Origin: Latrodectus hesperus
Taxonomy: Eukaryota > Arthropoda > Arachnida > Araneae > Theridiidae
Length of the DNA stretch: 64,000 nt
Assembly: GCA_037975125.1 (NCBI GenBank)
Contig: CM075852.1
Coordinates: 18,025,099-18,089,098 of the forward strand
Direction of reading: 5' to 3'
The notes below the pieces were generated by a model. The model made no database searches and was not told the DNA's origin. It was given only the letters and a program-made list of their open reading frames with translations. Shown piece by piece: positions 36,691 to 49,199 of the stretch. Position 1 is the first letter of the stretch, and every line of letters begins with the position of its first letter. Both the position numbers and the translations under genes were made by a program.

Positions 36691-39600
36691 TAACTTCCGT
36701 ATTCACCATTAACTTTGATAACCGGGAGTTCAAACACCATAAGGTAGCAACCTGAACTGAAGAATTAGATAGTGTTATTCACCATTAACCTGATAGCGAT
36801 AGTAGTTCAACAACTGGTTGTTCAACCCATGAGTCAAATGTGATCGCTCGTTGGTCAAATTAGTCACGTGATTAAATACTTACAAAAATGTCATACAGAA
36901 GAGTACCAAACACCTTTCGTAATTGGAAAACATGTTGAAATCATCTGCTTTTCGAAATTTTTTCTTCTTAGATATTTATTTAACTTATTATAGACATAAT
37001 TACGGAATTAGAAAAATTACTGCTCATTTTTTATCCTGTAGTATTTATTTTATATCTCTTAACGATAATCTAACTCTGGATAGATATATTTTTTCTGAAA
37101 CAATTAAATTTTATATATATTTTTCTATTAAAATAATTGCTATGTGTTATTTTACTATAATTTTATACCCATCAAATTTTTTACAGGAAATAGTTTTGCA
37201 TACCTAATACTTTGTATTCTTGCTTAAATGAACATTAAAATACATCCTTTAAAATTACATGTAGGAATTATTTCAAATAGGGTCGTTGATGTAACATAAG
37301 AATAGTTTGCAATGCAATAAATCAAATTCAATAAACACTATTTTTCCAAAAATCATGAAGAAATCAAAAATTTGCATAAATTATAAAAATATGTAATTCA
37401 CAATTAAAACTATTTTTTTTGATCATTCAAAATAGTACAGAAAGTCAAATATATTTTTAAAAGGTAAAACTTGTAATTTAATCTCTGTTCCATTTTTATG
37501 AATAACAAAACCAAATACCTTATTTCACGGAATCACCTTAAAAATGTGTAACAGCAACTCGAGCAAAAAAAGGCATTTAGTTAAGAGAGGTTATCTATGA
37601 TATATCTAATAAAACTCTTAAAATATTCTATTGTATTATGTATTTATCTCTGATAATAATATAGAAAACACATAATTTCATTATTTGTTTAGTATGATAT
37701 ATGAAGTAGCAAGAGTAACTTCAATACACACAAAATAAAAAAATATGTATATATGTAGATGTTAAATTCACGATTCAAAATTAAATATCATGAGATAAAA
37801 TCATGAAATTTAATTCTTAAAAAGGTCAAGAATAGTTTGGTGAAATTAAAATTATGTAATAATTATAGAGGTGAGGAATATAAAAGCATATTAATTGGCA
37901 TATGTTAAATAAGTGTATACGGTATCTACAAAAATTAAATACATTACACATTCCTAAATTCAGAGCATTTCGACAAAGAAAACCTGGCATTATTGAAAAA
38001 TTAATTTTCTTTTAAAATTCTTTCATCGTACATTTTCTAAATATCTTTGTAAATTTTTACGATGTTATATGTATAAAAGTAAAAATTTTTGCAACCCCTT
38101 CTAATAAAGGAAACGACATTTAAGTAATCAAATAGAAAATAAAAATTCTTAAGTATGTATAATTAAAAAAATATAAATAAAACATACAGGTTACAATTAA
38201 ATCTATAGCTTTTTTTAAAAAAAATAGCCAATTAACAAAACATAATTTGTATATTTTGTTTATGCATAGACAAAATTTTTTTACTTTAACACATAAAAGG
38301 AAATTGTAAATGTAAGATTTTTTTAAGCAAAGCTTCATTACCATCTCATCATAACAATATATATCTATGAATAGATAAAAAATACTTCTTTGATATGAAA
38401 ACTGGCTCTCACGAGTAGTTAACAACAAATGTTTCATCAAAAGAAAAAAATTATCATGTTTGACACAATGAAGTATTACAATTTAGTGTGAGATTTAGAA
38501 TGTCTTAGATTTATAATTCTAATTTGTAGTTTTAAATTTGTGGTTAGTGTATAAAATTCATTTTGTAATATTTGATTTCATTGTACTTTATTATACATTG
38601 GAATTGTGATAAAATCAAAAATTATGGTTAGTAATTTTATTTGGTTATATTTTGTCACAACTGCTCATTAAAAAAACATTGCCACATTTTTCAACGTTTA
38701 TGTATCATTCTGTTAACCATACTTGTGAAAAAATGTCTTTAAATGATGCAATTTAGCACCATATAAATTGCAAATAAATTTTTTATCTATTTGTTAAAAT
38801 AAAATATTTAGCATTTCCTTCAAATTTTGAAAAAAATACATTAAAATTTGCAAAATTCTTTTACATACTTTTATGAGGGAAAAAAGTTTACAGGATAATA
38901 TGTTAGTACCAATTTTTTGTTTGTTACTATTCAAAAAGAACCATTTACACTGGTTCAGTGTTGAATAAGGTACCCCTTGATTTGACGATGAAATTTAATT
39001 TATCTTGGTTTAGCTTTTTTGTAGCGGCCATATTGCGGTATCAAAATATTAAGGTTAGTAAGGGGTACAGATGTAAACTTCTATCAACACAAATTAGGAT
39101 TGTTGAATAAATTTCAATCTCAGTATCATCAATTTGATAGGAAAATTTTCCAAATATTGACAATTACTGCAATATATGTACACACATGTTTGTAAATTTT
39201 CTTCCATAGTTCTAAGTTTATAAATTGTATTTACTATATTAAAGAAGGCAATGAAAAGAATTACACACACATTACAACATTCTGTAACCTGAGTCTAAAA
39301 TTATTATATTAACAGGCATATAAAATTTACAAATCGAAGCAATTCTGCTAAGAAAAGAATTTATCTTCATAGAAGAGTTGAAAAATTCAAATTAACTGTA
39401 CCATTAAGAAATAGTATTAAAATTTGTTTTAATTCAATAAATGATTAATGTATATTTTATACTGCAAACTTATTATTAATCAGACAATAATAATACTACT
39501 TACCCATTTGTTTGCAAATAGTAAACATTAAAAAGTACATGAAATACTGGATCTAATATTGGTTCTAATACAATGGAATACCAGATGGTTCTTGCACAAT

Positions 39601-39704
39601 AGAAAAATGTAAAAAAAAGTACTTCTGTTTCGACAAAAAATTGTGCTATCAACTCAACAAAAAAAGGGGTGCATGTGTGAGATGAATATCTGATTCAAAT
39701 ATAG
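36691..39704. other. Unrelated AT-rich insert between duplicated units
   Basis: It replaces the expected exon 5-6 copies of unit 2. A less AT-rich lead at 36691-36880, with ATTCACCATTAAC occurring twice, may be the edge of an inserted element. The rest is AT-rich with chance frames only. A short inverted pair, GTACCCCTT and AAGGGGTAC, lies at about 38970-39067. Confidence 0.5.
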
Positions 39705-40845
39705 ATATGAGAAAAATGCTTTATAATTTTGTATGCCCTTTAAAATTCGTGAACTAAATTCTGTATCGAATGTCGTGAAATTAAAGAATTTTAATTGAAA
39801 AGAGTAAATTTAACATCAAGGTGCTAATGTACCCAGCCTTGAGAGATTACTAAAAGAAGGAAAAATAAATCAATACTTAGTTTCACGACATTTTTGTTCC
39901 AGTAGTAAAGTCCAACCGAGTAATGTGTTGAAACCACGGCGTCACCAAGCTCAACTTAAATCACCTGACAATCATTTGCGAGTCGCACCTCAGGCTTGCA
40001 AGGAATTTGACCAGGAAATGATGGGGTAGACATAACGCTTCTTCAGGGTAGCAGTGTTTTTGCACCTCTTGGTTTTTACAATTGGTCTGCTTTCTTGTTA
40101 TTCATCGGCTTCACGATATTCGCACAGTGAAAATTTTCTTCAGAATCAGTTAGATCATTAGTTGAATTTGATTCAGCAGTTGTGCTGATTAAATCTTTCT
40201 TTCTGAAAATCAGTGATATTTGGGAAATGCGCAGATTCCAAAATATCACTGAGTGGGATGTGTAGTTGCTGAACTGATGCGATTGATGTTGCACGTTTTA
40301 TCAAATTAGTTGCTAAAAAAAACCTATAATTGAATATGCTTTTAATGTGTGCTAATAAACTACGCCTCTAAAAGACCCTTTTGCACAGAAAATTTTTTAT
40401 AATGTTAATGTGCCTTAAAAGAACATTACTCTAATTTTCTAAAATTATTCTGTGAGTAGTAGTAATATGACAGAAACAGTTTTGGAGCTTTATGCTCGTC
40501 GGCTTATAGCCCGCATTGAGTACGATTGAGTTTTTTCACAAAACGAAAAAAATTTATAACACCATTTTCTCCTGTGAGTAATTTGTTACAAATTATAAGG
40601 TAAAAAAAGTTTTTGCCGTTTTCATGTTGTCATTGCGAATGAAGTGAGAACATTAGAGTGTACGGCGTGACTGAGATATAAGCAGAGGAGAGTAGAAAAA
40701 ACAATCGTAAAAGCAGGTCCACCAAGCATATTCACCAGTTATAAATCATACAGTAGTCAAGAAAAATGGACATGTTAAAGGTTTTCACTTAGTATTGTTT
40801 GTTTAATAACTTCAATTCAATGTAAGCTTATGAAAATTTGCATCA
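39705..40845 (+). repeat. Duplicated segment B, copy 2
   Basis: Paralogous to 35240-36310 along its length and contiguous with segment A copy 3. Substitutions and small indels are frequent, so the duplication is not recent. Confidence 0.8.
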
Positions 40846-40854
40846 CAAAGTCGC

Positions 40855-41631
40855 AAAATATGTTAAGCGTTTTGGGATAAGGCTGTGACTGAATGTAAGG
40901 CAAGCTGTTAGTTTCACAAATTCAGGTCGGGAATTCGTCCCTCTGTGATGAAGGTGGCAGATGACAAAAGGCCTCGAATGACAAAAACCTGCAGGCTGTT
41001 ATGGAGGACAGTCAAATGTGTAGTGAACTTACAAGACATCTAGTGTAATTTAATGTTTTTTTATAGACTTTTTCCATAATTTGGCTGAATTGTGTGGTTG
41101 TTGCAAATATAAAAGTCAGGAATAAGTATGATTAAAATAAAACAATTGGGGAATCTCACTCAATTTTAATAGTATCTATTAATACTAAAGTTATATCTGC
41201 TAAAACAGGTTAATTTAATATGAAATATTCTTCAATGAACGGTCACATGCTTATTTGAAAATATGAATTTAGATTTAAACGTCCATATTCCAATTTGGGA
41301 GCCTTTTAGGAAATCCCCAAGTTTTACTGAAAGGGTATTGATTGCGCAACTGAAGACAATGGCAGATGAAGCTGGAAGCCGACGTTAGTACTTTGAACGC
41401 TAACTTAATTTCAAGAATATAATTTTCCTCAAAATTCAGGAACTAAACATAACGACGTATCTCTTATAATTAATTACATGCTAATTGGTTTCATCACAGA
41501 ATTTATTACAAAATAAATGAACATTATTAATTAAGACTATATTGGTATTTTAAATTATTTTTTGAACTTATTTATAATTATAAATCTATTATAATTTAGA
41601 AATACCTAAATATAGATATTTTAATTGACAG
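40855..41631 (+). repeat. Duplicated segment A, copy 3, with splice acceptor
   Basis: Matches 33985-34746 to its last base. The acceptor context ATTTTAATTGACAG is identical to that before exon 5, with AG at 41630-41631. The next base, where exon 5 would begin, starts the lead-in to the minisatellite. Confidence 0.87.
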
Positions 41632-41734
41632 GTTGTGAGAAGCTCTAAAAGTGGTGGACTGGCAGCTTTTCAAAAAGCGTGGACTGGCAGCTTTTCAAAA
41701 AGCGTGGACTGGCAGCTTTTCAAAAAGCGTGGAC

Positions 41735-41995
41735 TGGCAGCTTTTCAACCAAAAAGTGTGGACTGGCAGCTTTTCAACCAAAAAGTGTGGACTGGCAGCT
41801 TTTCAACCAAAAAGTGTGGACTGGCAGCTTTTCAACCAAAAAGTGTGGACTGGCAGCTTTTCAACCAAAAAGTGTGGACTGGCAGCTTTTCAACCAAAAA
41901 GTGTGGACTGGCAGCTTTTCAACCAAAAAGTGTGGACTGGCAGCTTTTCAACCAAAAAGTGTGGACTGGCAGCTTTTCAACCAAAAAGTGTGGAC
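41735..41995. repeat. Array block: 29-bp CAACC-type monomers
   Basis: About nine near-identical GTGTGGACTGGCAGC plus TTTTCAACCAAAAA monomers at the left edge, preceded by shorter variants lacking CCAA (AAAAAGCGTGGACTGGCAGC). Confidence 0.95.
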
Positions 41996-42059
41996 TTGCA
42001 GCTTTTCATCCAAAGAGTGTGGACTTGCAGCTTTTCAAAGAAAAAGGCAGCTTCTCAAT

Positions 42060-42640
42060 AAAGTGTGGGCTTGCAGCATTTCAAAAAAAATGTGTTGACT
42101 TGCAGCATTTGAAAAAAATTCTGGACTTGCAGCATTTGAAAAAAAATTCTGGACTTGCAGCATTTGAAAAAAAAATTCTGGACTTGCAGCATTTGAAAAA
42201 AAATTCTGGACTTGCAGCATTTGAAAAAAAAATCTGGACTTGCAGCATTTGAAAAAAAAGTCTGGACTTGCAGCATTTGAAAAAAAATCTGGACTTGCAG
42301 CATTTGAAAAAAAAAATCTGGACTTGCAGCATTTGAAAAAAAAAATCTGGACTTGCAGCATTTGAAAACAAAATGTCTGGACTTGCAGCATTTGAAAACA
42401 AAATGTCTGGACTTGCAGCATTTGAAAACAAAATGTCTGGACTTGCAGCATTTGAAAACAAAATGTCTGGACTTGCAGCATTTGAAAACAAAATGTCTGG
42501 ACTTTTGAAGCATTTGAAAAAAACAAAATGTTCGGATTTGCAGCATTTCAAAAAAAATTTTATTTCTGGACTTGCAGCATATCAAAAAAAAAAAAAATTT
42601 CTGGACTTGCAGCATTTGAAAAAAAATGTCTTAACTTGCA
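42060..42640. repeat. Array block: GCATTTGAA(A)n monomers
   Basis: About twenty monomers of CTGGACTTGCAGCATTTGAA followed by 5-9 A or by AACAAAATGT, with spacing varying by a few bases through the A-run. Several consecutive copies of the AACAAAATGT form near 42365-42500 are identical, indicating local amplification. Confidence 0.92.
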
Positions 42641-42769
42641 GCTTATCAAAAAAAAATTGTGGACTTGCAGCTTTTCAAAGAAAAAGGCAGCTTTTCAATA
42701 AAGTGTGGGCTTGAAGCATTTCAAAAAAAAATGTGTGGACTTGCAGCATTTCAAAAAAATAAAATGTGT

Positions 42770-43045
42770 GGACTTGGAGCTTTTCAACAAAAAGTGTGGA
42801 CTTGGAGCTTTTCAACAAAAAGTGTGGACTTGGAGCTTTTCAACAAAAAGTGTGGACTTGGAGCTTTTCAACAAAAAGTGTGGACTTGGAGCTTTTCAAC
42901 AAAAAGTGTGGACTTGGAGCTTTTCAACAAAAAGTGTGGACTTGGAGCTTTTCAACAAAAAGTGTGGACTTGGAGCTTTTCAACAAAAAGTGTGGACTTG
43001 GAGCTTTTCAACAAAAAGTGTGGACTTGGAGCTTTTCAACAAAGA
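42770..43045. repeat. Array block: 28-bp CAACA-type monomers
   Basis: About ten perfect head-to-tail GTGTGGACTTGGAGC plus TTTTCAACAAAAA monomers of 28 bp. Confidence 0.95.
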
Positions 43046-46000
43046 GTGTGGACTGGCAGCTTTTCAAAAAGAGTGGACTGGCAGCTTTTCAAAAAGAGTG
43101 GACTGGCAGCTTTTCAAAAAGTGTGGACTGTCAGCTTTTCAAAAAGTGTGGACTGTCAGCTTTTCAACCAAAAAGTGTGGACTGTCAGCTTTTCAACCAA
43201 AAAGTGTGGACTGGCAGCTTTTCAACCAAAAAGTGTGGACTTGCAGCTTTTCAAGGAAGAGTGTGGACTTGCAGCTTTTCAAGGAAGAGTGTGGACTTGC
43301 AGCTTTTCAAGGAAGAGTGTGGACTTGCAGCTTTTCAAAGAAAAAGGCAGCTTCTCAATGAAGTGTGGGCTTGCAGCATTTCAAAAAAAATGTGTAGTCT
43401 TGCAGCATTTCAAAAAAAATGTTTGGACTTGCAGCATTTCAAAAAGAATGTGTGGACTTGCAGGTTTAAAAAAAATGTGTGGACTTGCAGCATTTCAAAA
43501 AAAAATGTGTGGGCTTGCAGCATTTCAAAAAAAAAAATGTGTGGACTTGCAGCATTTCAAAAAAAAATTTGTGGACTTGCAGCATTTCAAAAAAAAAATG
43601 TGTGGACTTGCAGCATTTCAAAAAAAAAGTGTGGAATTAAAGCATTTCAAAAAAAATGTGTGGACTTGCAGCATTTAAAAAAAAATGTGTGAACTTGCAG
43701 CAATTCAAAAAAAAAATGTGTGGACTTGCAGCATTTTAAAAAAAAATGTGTGGACGTGCAGCATTTGAAAAAAAATGTGCGGACTTGGAGCTTTTCAACA
43801 AAAAGTGTGGACTTGGAGCTTTTCAACAAAAAGTGTGGACTTGGAGCTTTTAAACAAAAAGTGTGGACTTGGAACTTTTCAACAAAAAGTGTGGACTTGG
43901 CAGCTTTTCAACAAAAAGTGTGGACTGGCAGCTTTTCAACCAAAAAGTGTGGACTGGCAGCTTTTCAAAAAGAGTGGACTGGCAGCTTTTCAACCAAAGA
44001 GTGGACTTGCAGCTTTTCAACCAAAGAGTGTGGACTTGCAGCTTTTCAACCAAAGAGTGTGGACTTGCAGCTTTTCAACCAAAGAGTGTGGACTTGCAGC
44101 TTTTCAACCAAAAAGTGTGGACTTGCAGCTTTTCAAGGAAGACTGTGGACTGGCAGCTTTTCAACCAAAAAGTGTGGACTTGCAGCTTTTCAACCAAAAA
44201 GTGTGGACTTGCAGCTTTTCAAGGAAGAGTGTGGGCTTGCAGCATTTCAAAAAAAATGTGTCGATTTGCAGCATTTCAAAAATAAATGTGTGGTCTTGCA
44301 GCATTTGAAAAAAGGTTTTCAACCAAAGAGTGTGGACTTGCAGCTTTTCAAGGAAGAGTGTGGGCTTGCAGCATTTCAAAAAAAAATGTGTGGGCTTGCA
44401 GCATTTCAAAAAAAATGTGTGGACTTGCAGCATTTAAAAAAAAAATGTTTGGATTTGCAGCTTTTCAACAAAAAGTGTGGACTTGTAGCTTTTCAAAGAA
44501 AAAGGAAGCTTTTCAATATAGTGTGGGCTTGCAGTATTTGAAAAAAAATGTGTGGACTTGCAGCATTTCAAAAAAAAATGTGTGGACTTGCAGCATTTGA
44601 AAAAAAATGTGTGGACTTGCAGCATTTGAAAAAAAGCAGCTTTTCAAAGAAAAAGGCAGCTTCTCAATAAAGTGTGGGCATGCAGCATTTCAAAAAAAAA
44701 TGTGTTGACTTGCAGCATTTCAAAAAAAAAATGTCTTGACTTGCAGCATTTCAAAAAAAAAAATGTCTTGACTTGCAGCATTTCAAAAAAATGTGTGGTC
44801 TTGCAGCATTTGAAAAAAGCTTTTCAATCAAAAAGTGTGGACTTGCAGCTTTTCAACCAAAAAGTGTGGACTGGCAGCTTTTCAACCAAAAAGTGTGGAC
44901 TGGCAGCTTTTCAACCAAAAAGTGTGGACTGGCAGCTTTTCAACCAAAAAGTGTGGACTTGCAGCATTTCATCAAAAAAGTGTGGATTCCAGCATTTCAT
45001 CAAAAAAGTGTGGATTCCAGCATTTCAAAAAAAAAAATATGTGTAGACTTGCAGCATTTCAAAAAAAATGTGTGGTCTAGCAGCATTTGAAAAAAGCTTT
45101 TCAACCGAAGAGTGTGGACTTGCAGCTTTTCAACCAAAGAGTGTGGACTTGCAGCTTTTCAAGGAAGAGTGTGGGCTTGCAGCATTTCAAAAAAAATGTG
45201 TTGACTTGCAGCATTTCAAAAAAAAAAAGGGTTGACTTGCAGCATTTCAAAAAAAAAAATGTGTTGACTTGCAGCATTTCAAAAAAAAAATGTGTGGACT
45301 TGCAGCATTTGAAAAAAAAATGTCTTGACTTGCAGCATTTGAAAAAAAAAAGTGTGGACTTGGAGCTTTTCAACAAAAAGTGTGGACTTGGAGCTTTTCA
45401 AAAAGTGTGGAATGGCAGCTTTTCAAAAAGTGTGGACTGGCAGCTTTTCAAAAAGAGTGGACTGGCAGCTTTTCAACCAAAAAGTGTGGACTTGCAGCTT
45501 TTCAACCAAAGAGTGTGGACTTGCAGCTTTTCAACCAAAAAGTGTGGACTTGCAGCTTTTCAAGGAAGACTGTGGACTGGCAGCTTTTCAACCAAATAGT
45601 GTGGACTTGCAGCTTTTCAAGGAAGAGTGTAGGCTTGCAGCATTTCAAAAAAAAATGTGTGGATTTGCAACATTTCAAAAAAAAAAACAAAATGATCGGA
45701 CATGCAGCATTTAAAAAAAAATGTTTGGATTTGCAGCTTTTCAACAAAAAGTGTGGACTTGTAGCTTTTCAAAGAAAAAGGAAGCTTTTCAATATAGTGT
45801 GGGCTTGCAGCATTTGAAAAAAAAATGTGTGGACTTGCAGCATTTGAAAAAAAATGTGTGGACTTGCAGCATTTCAAAAAATAATGTGTGGACTTGCAGC
45901 ATTTCAAAAAAAAGTGTGGACTTGGAGCTTTTCAACAAAAAGCTAGGACTTGGAGCTTTTCAACAAAAAGTGTGGACTTGCAGCATTTCAAAAAAAATGT

Positions 46001-46908
46001 GTGGACTTGAAGCATTTGAAAAAAAAAATCTGGACTTGCAGCATTTGAAAAAAACAAAATGTTCGGATTTGCAGCATTTCAAAAAAAAATGTGTGGACTT
46101 GCAGCATTTCAAAAAAAATGTGTGGTCTTGCAGCTTTTCAATCAAAAAGTGTGGACTTGCAGCATTTCAAAAAAAAATGTCTTGACTTGCAGCATTTGAA
46201 AAAAAAATGTGTGGACTTGCAGCATTTCAAAAAAAAAAAAATGTGGACTTGCAGCATTTCAAAAAAAAATTGTGTGGACTTGCAACATTTCAAAAAAAAA
46301 ATGTGGACTTGCAGCTTTTCAACAAAAAGTGTGGATTTGCAGCTTTTCAACCAAAAAGTGTGGACTGGCAGCTTTTCAACCAAAAAGTGTGGACTGGCAG
46401 CTTTTCAACCAAAAAAGTGTGGACTGGCAGCTTTTCAACCAAAAAGTTTGGACTTGGAGCTTTTCAACAAAAAAGTGTGGACTTGCAGCTTTTCAACAAA
46501 AAGTGTGGACTTGCAGCATTTCAAAAAAAAAAATGTGGACTTGCAGCATTTCAAAAAAAAAAATTGTGTGGACTTGCAACATTTCAAAAAAAAAAAGTGG
46601 ACTTGGAGCTTTTCAACAAAAAGTGTGGATTTGGAGCTTTTCAGCCAAAAAGTGTGGACTGGCAGCTTTTCAACCAAAAAGTGTGGACTGGCAGCTTTTC
46701 AACCAAAAAGTGTGGACTGGCAGCTTTTCAACCAAAAAGTTTGGACTTGGAGCTTTTCAACCAAAAAGTGTGGACTTGGAGCTTTTCAACCAAAAAGTGT
46801 GGACTTGGAGCTTTTCAACAAAAAGTGTGGACTTGGAGCTTTTCAACAAAAAGTGTGGACTTGGAGCTTTTCAACAAAAAGTGTGGACTTGGAGCTTTTC
46901 AACAAAAA

Positions 46909-47314
46909 GTGTGGACTTGGAGCTTTTCAACGAAAAAGTGTGGACTTGGAGCTTTTCAACGAAAAAGTGTGGACTTGGAGCTTTTCAACGAAAAAGTGTG
47001 GACTTGGAGCTTTTCAACGAAAAAGTGTGGACTTGGAGCTTTTCAACGAAAAAGTGTGGACTTGGAGCTTTTCAACGAAAAAGTGTGGACTTGGAGCTTT
47101 TCAACGAAAAAGTGTGGACTTGGAGCTTTTCAACGAAAAAGTGTGGACTTGGAGCTTTTCAACGAAAAAGTGTGGACTTGGAGCTTTTCAACGAAAAAGT
47201 GTGGACTTGGAGCTTTTCAACGAAAAAGTGTGGACTTGGAGCTTTTCAACGAAAAAGTGTGGACTTGGAGCTTTTCAACGAAAAAGTGTGGACTTGGAGC
47301 TTTTCAACGAAAAA
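46909..47314. repeat. Homogeneous block: 14 CAACG-type monomers
   Basis: Exactly 406 bp, or 14 x 29 bp, of GTGTGGACTTGGAGC plus TTTTCAACGAAAAA without visible variation. Confidence 0.95.
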
Positions 47315-49199
47315 GTGTGGACTTGCAGCTTTTCAACCAAAGAGTGTGGACTGGCAGCTTTTCAACCAAAGAGTGTGGACTGGCAGCTTTTCAACCAAAG
47401 AGTGTGGACTGGCAGCTTTTCAACCAAAGAATGTGGACTTGCAGCTTTTCAACCAAAGAGTGTGGACTTGCAGCTTTTCAAAGGAAAAGGCAGCTTCTCA
47501 ATGAAGTGTGGGCTTGCAGTATTTCAAAAAAAAAATGTGTTGACTTGCAGCATTTAAAAAAAAATGTGTTGACTTGCAGCATTTCAAAAAAATGTGTCGA
47601 TTTGCAGCATTTCAAAAAAAAAATGTGTCGATTTGCAGCATTTCAAAAAAAAAATGTGTCGATTTGCAGCATTTCAAAAAAAAAAGTGTCGATTTGCAGC
47701 ATTTCAAAAAAAATGTGTCGATTTGCAGCATTTCAAAAAAAAAAATGTGTCGATTTGCATCATTTCAAAAAAAAATGTGTGGTCTTTGCAGCATTTGAAA
47801 AAAGCTTTTCAACCAAAGAGTGTGGACTTGCAGCATTTCAAAAAAAAAATGTGTCGATTTGCAGCATTTCAAAAAAAAAAATGTGTCGATTTGCAGCATT
47901 TCAAAAAAAAATGTGTGGTCTTTGCAGCATTTGAAAAAAGCTTTTCAACCAAAGAGTTTGGACTTGCAGCTTTTCAAAGAAAAAGGCAGCTTCTCAATTA
48001 AGTGTGGGCTTGCAGCATTTGAAAAAAAATGTCTTGACTTGCAGCATTTGAAAAAAAAATGTGTGGACTTGCAGCATTTCAAAAAAAAATGTGGACTTGC
48101 AGCATTTCAAAAAAAAAAATGTGTGGACTTGCAACATTTCAAAAAAAAAAAGTGGACTTGGAGCTTTTCAACAAAAAGTGTGGATTTGGAGCTTTTCAAC
48201 AAAAAGTGTGGACTTGGAGCTTTTCACCAAAAAGTGTGGACTTGCAGCTTTTCAACCAAAAAGTGTGGACTGGCAGCTTTTCAACAAAAAGTGTGGACTT
48301 GGAGCTTTTCAACGAAAAAGTGTGGACTTGGAGCTTTTCAACGAAAAAGTGTGGACTTGGAGCTTTTCAACAAAAAGTGTGGACTTGGAGCTTTTCAACG
48401 AAAAAGTGTGGACTTGGAGCTTTTCAACAAAAAGTGTGGACTTGGAGCTTTTCAACGAAAAAGTGTGGACTTGGAGCTTTTCAACGAAAAAGTGTGGACT
48501 TGGAGCTTTTCAACGAAAAAGTGTGGACTTGGAGCTTTTCAACGAAAAAGTGTGGACTTGGAGCTTTTCAACGAAAAAGTGTGGACTTGGAGCTTTTCAA
48601 CCAAAGAGTGTGGACTTGGCAGCTTTTCAACCAAAGAGTGTGGACTTGCAGCTTTTCAAAGGAAAAGGCAGCTTCTCAATGAAGTGTGGGCTTGCAGTAT
48701 TTCAAAAAAAATGTGTTGACTTGCAGCATTTCAAAAAAAAATGTGTTGACTTGCAGCATTTCAAAAAAAAATGTGTTGACTTGCAGCATTTCAAAAAAAA
48801 TGTGTAGATTTGCAGCATTTCAAAAAAAATGTGTGGTCTTTGCAGCATTTGAAAAAAGCTTTTCAACCAAAGAGTGTGGACTTGCAGCTTTTCAAAGGAA
48901 AAGGCAGCTTCTCAATGAAGTGTGGGCTTGCAGTATTTCAAAAAAAATGTGTTGACTTGCAGCATTTCAAAAAAAAATGTGTCGATTTGCAGCATTTCAA
49001 AAAAAAAAAATGTGTCGATTTGCATCATTTCAAAAAAAAAAAAATGTGTGGTCTTTGCAGCATTTGAAAAAAGCTTTTCAACCAAAGAGTGTGGACTTGC
49101 AGCATTTCAAAAAAAAATGTGTTGACTTGCAGCATTTCAAAAAAAAATGTGTTGACTTGCAGCATTTCAAAAAAAAAATGTGTAGATTTGCAGCATTTC

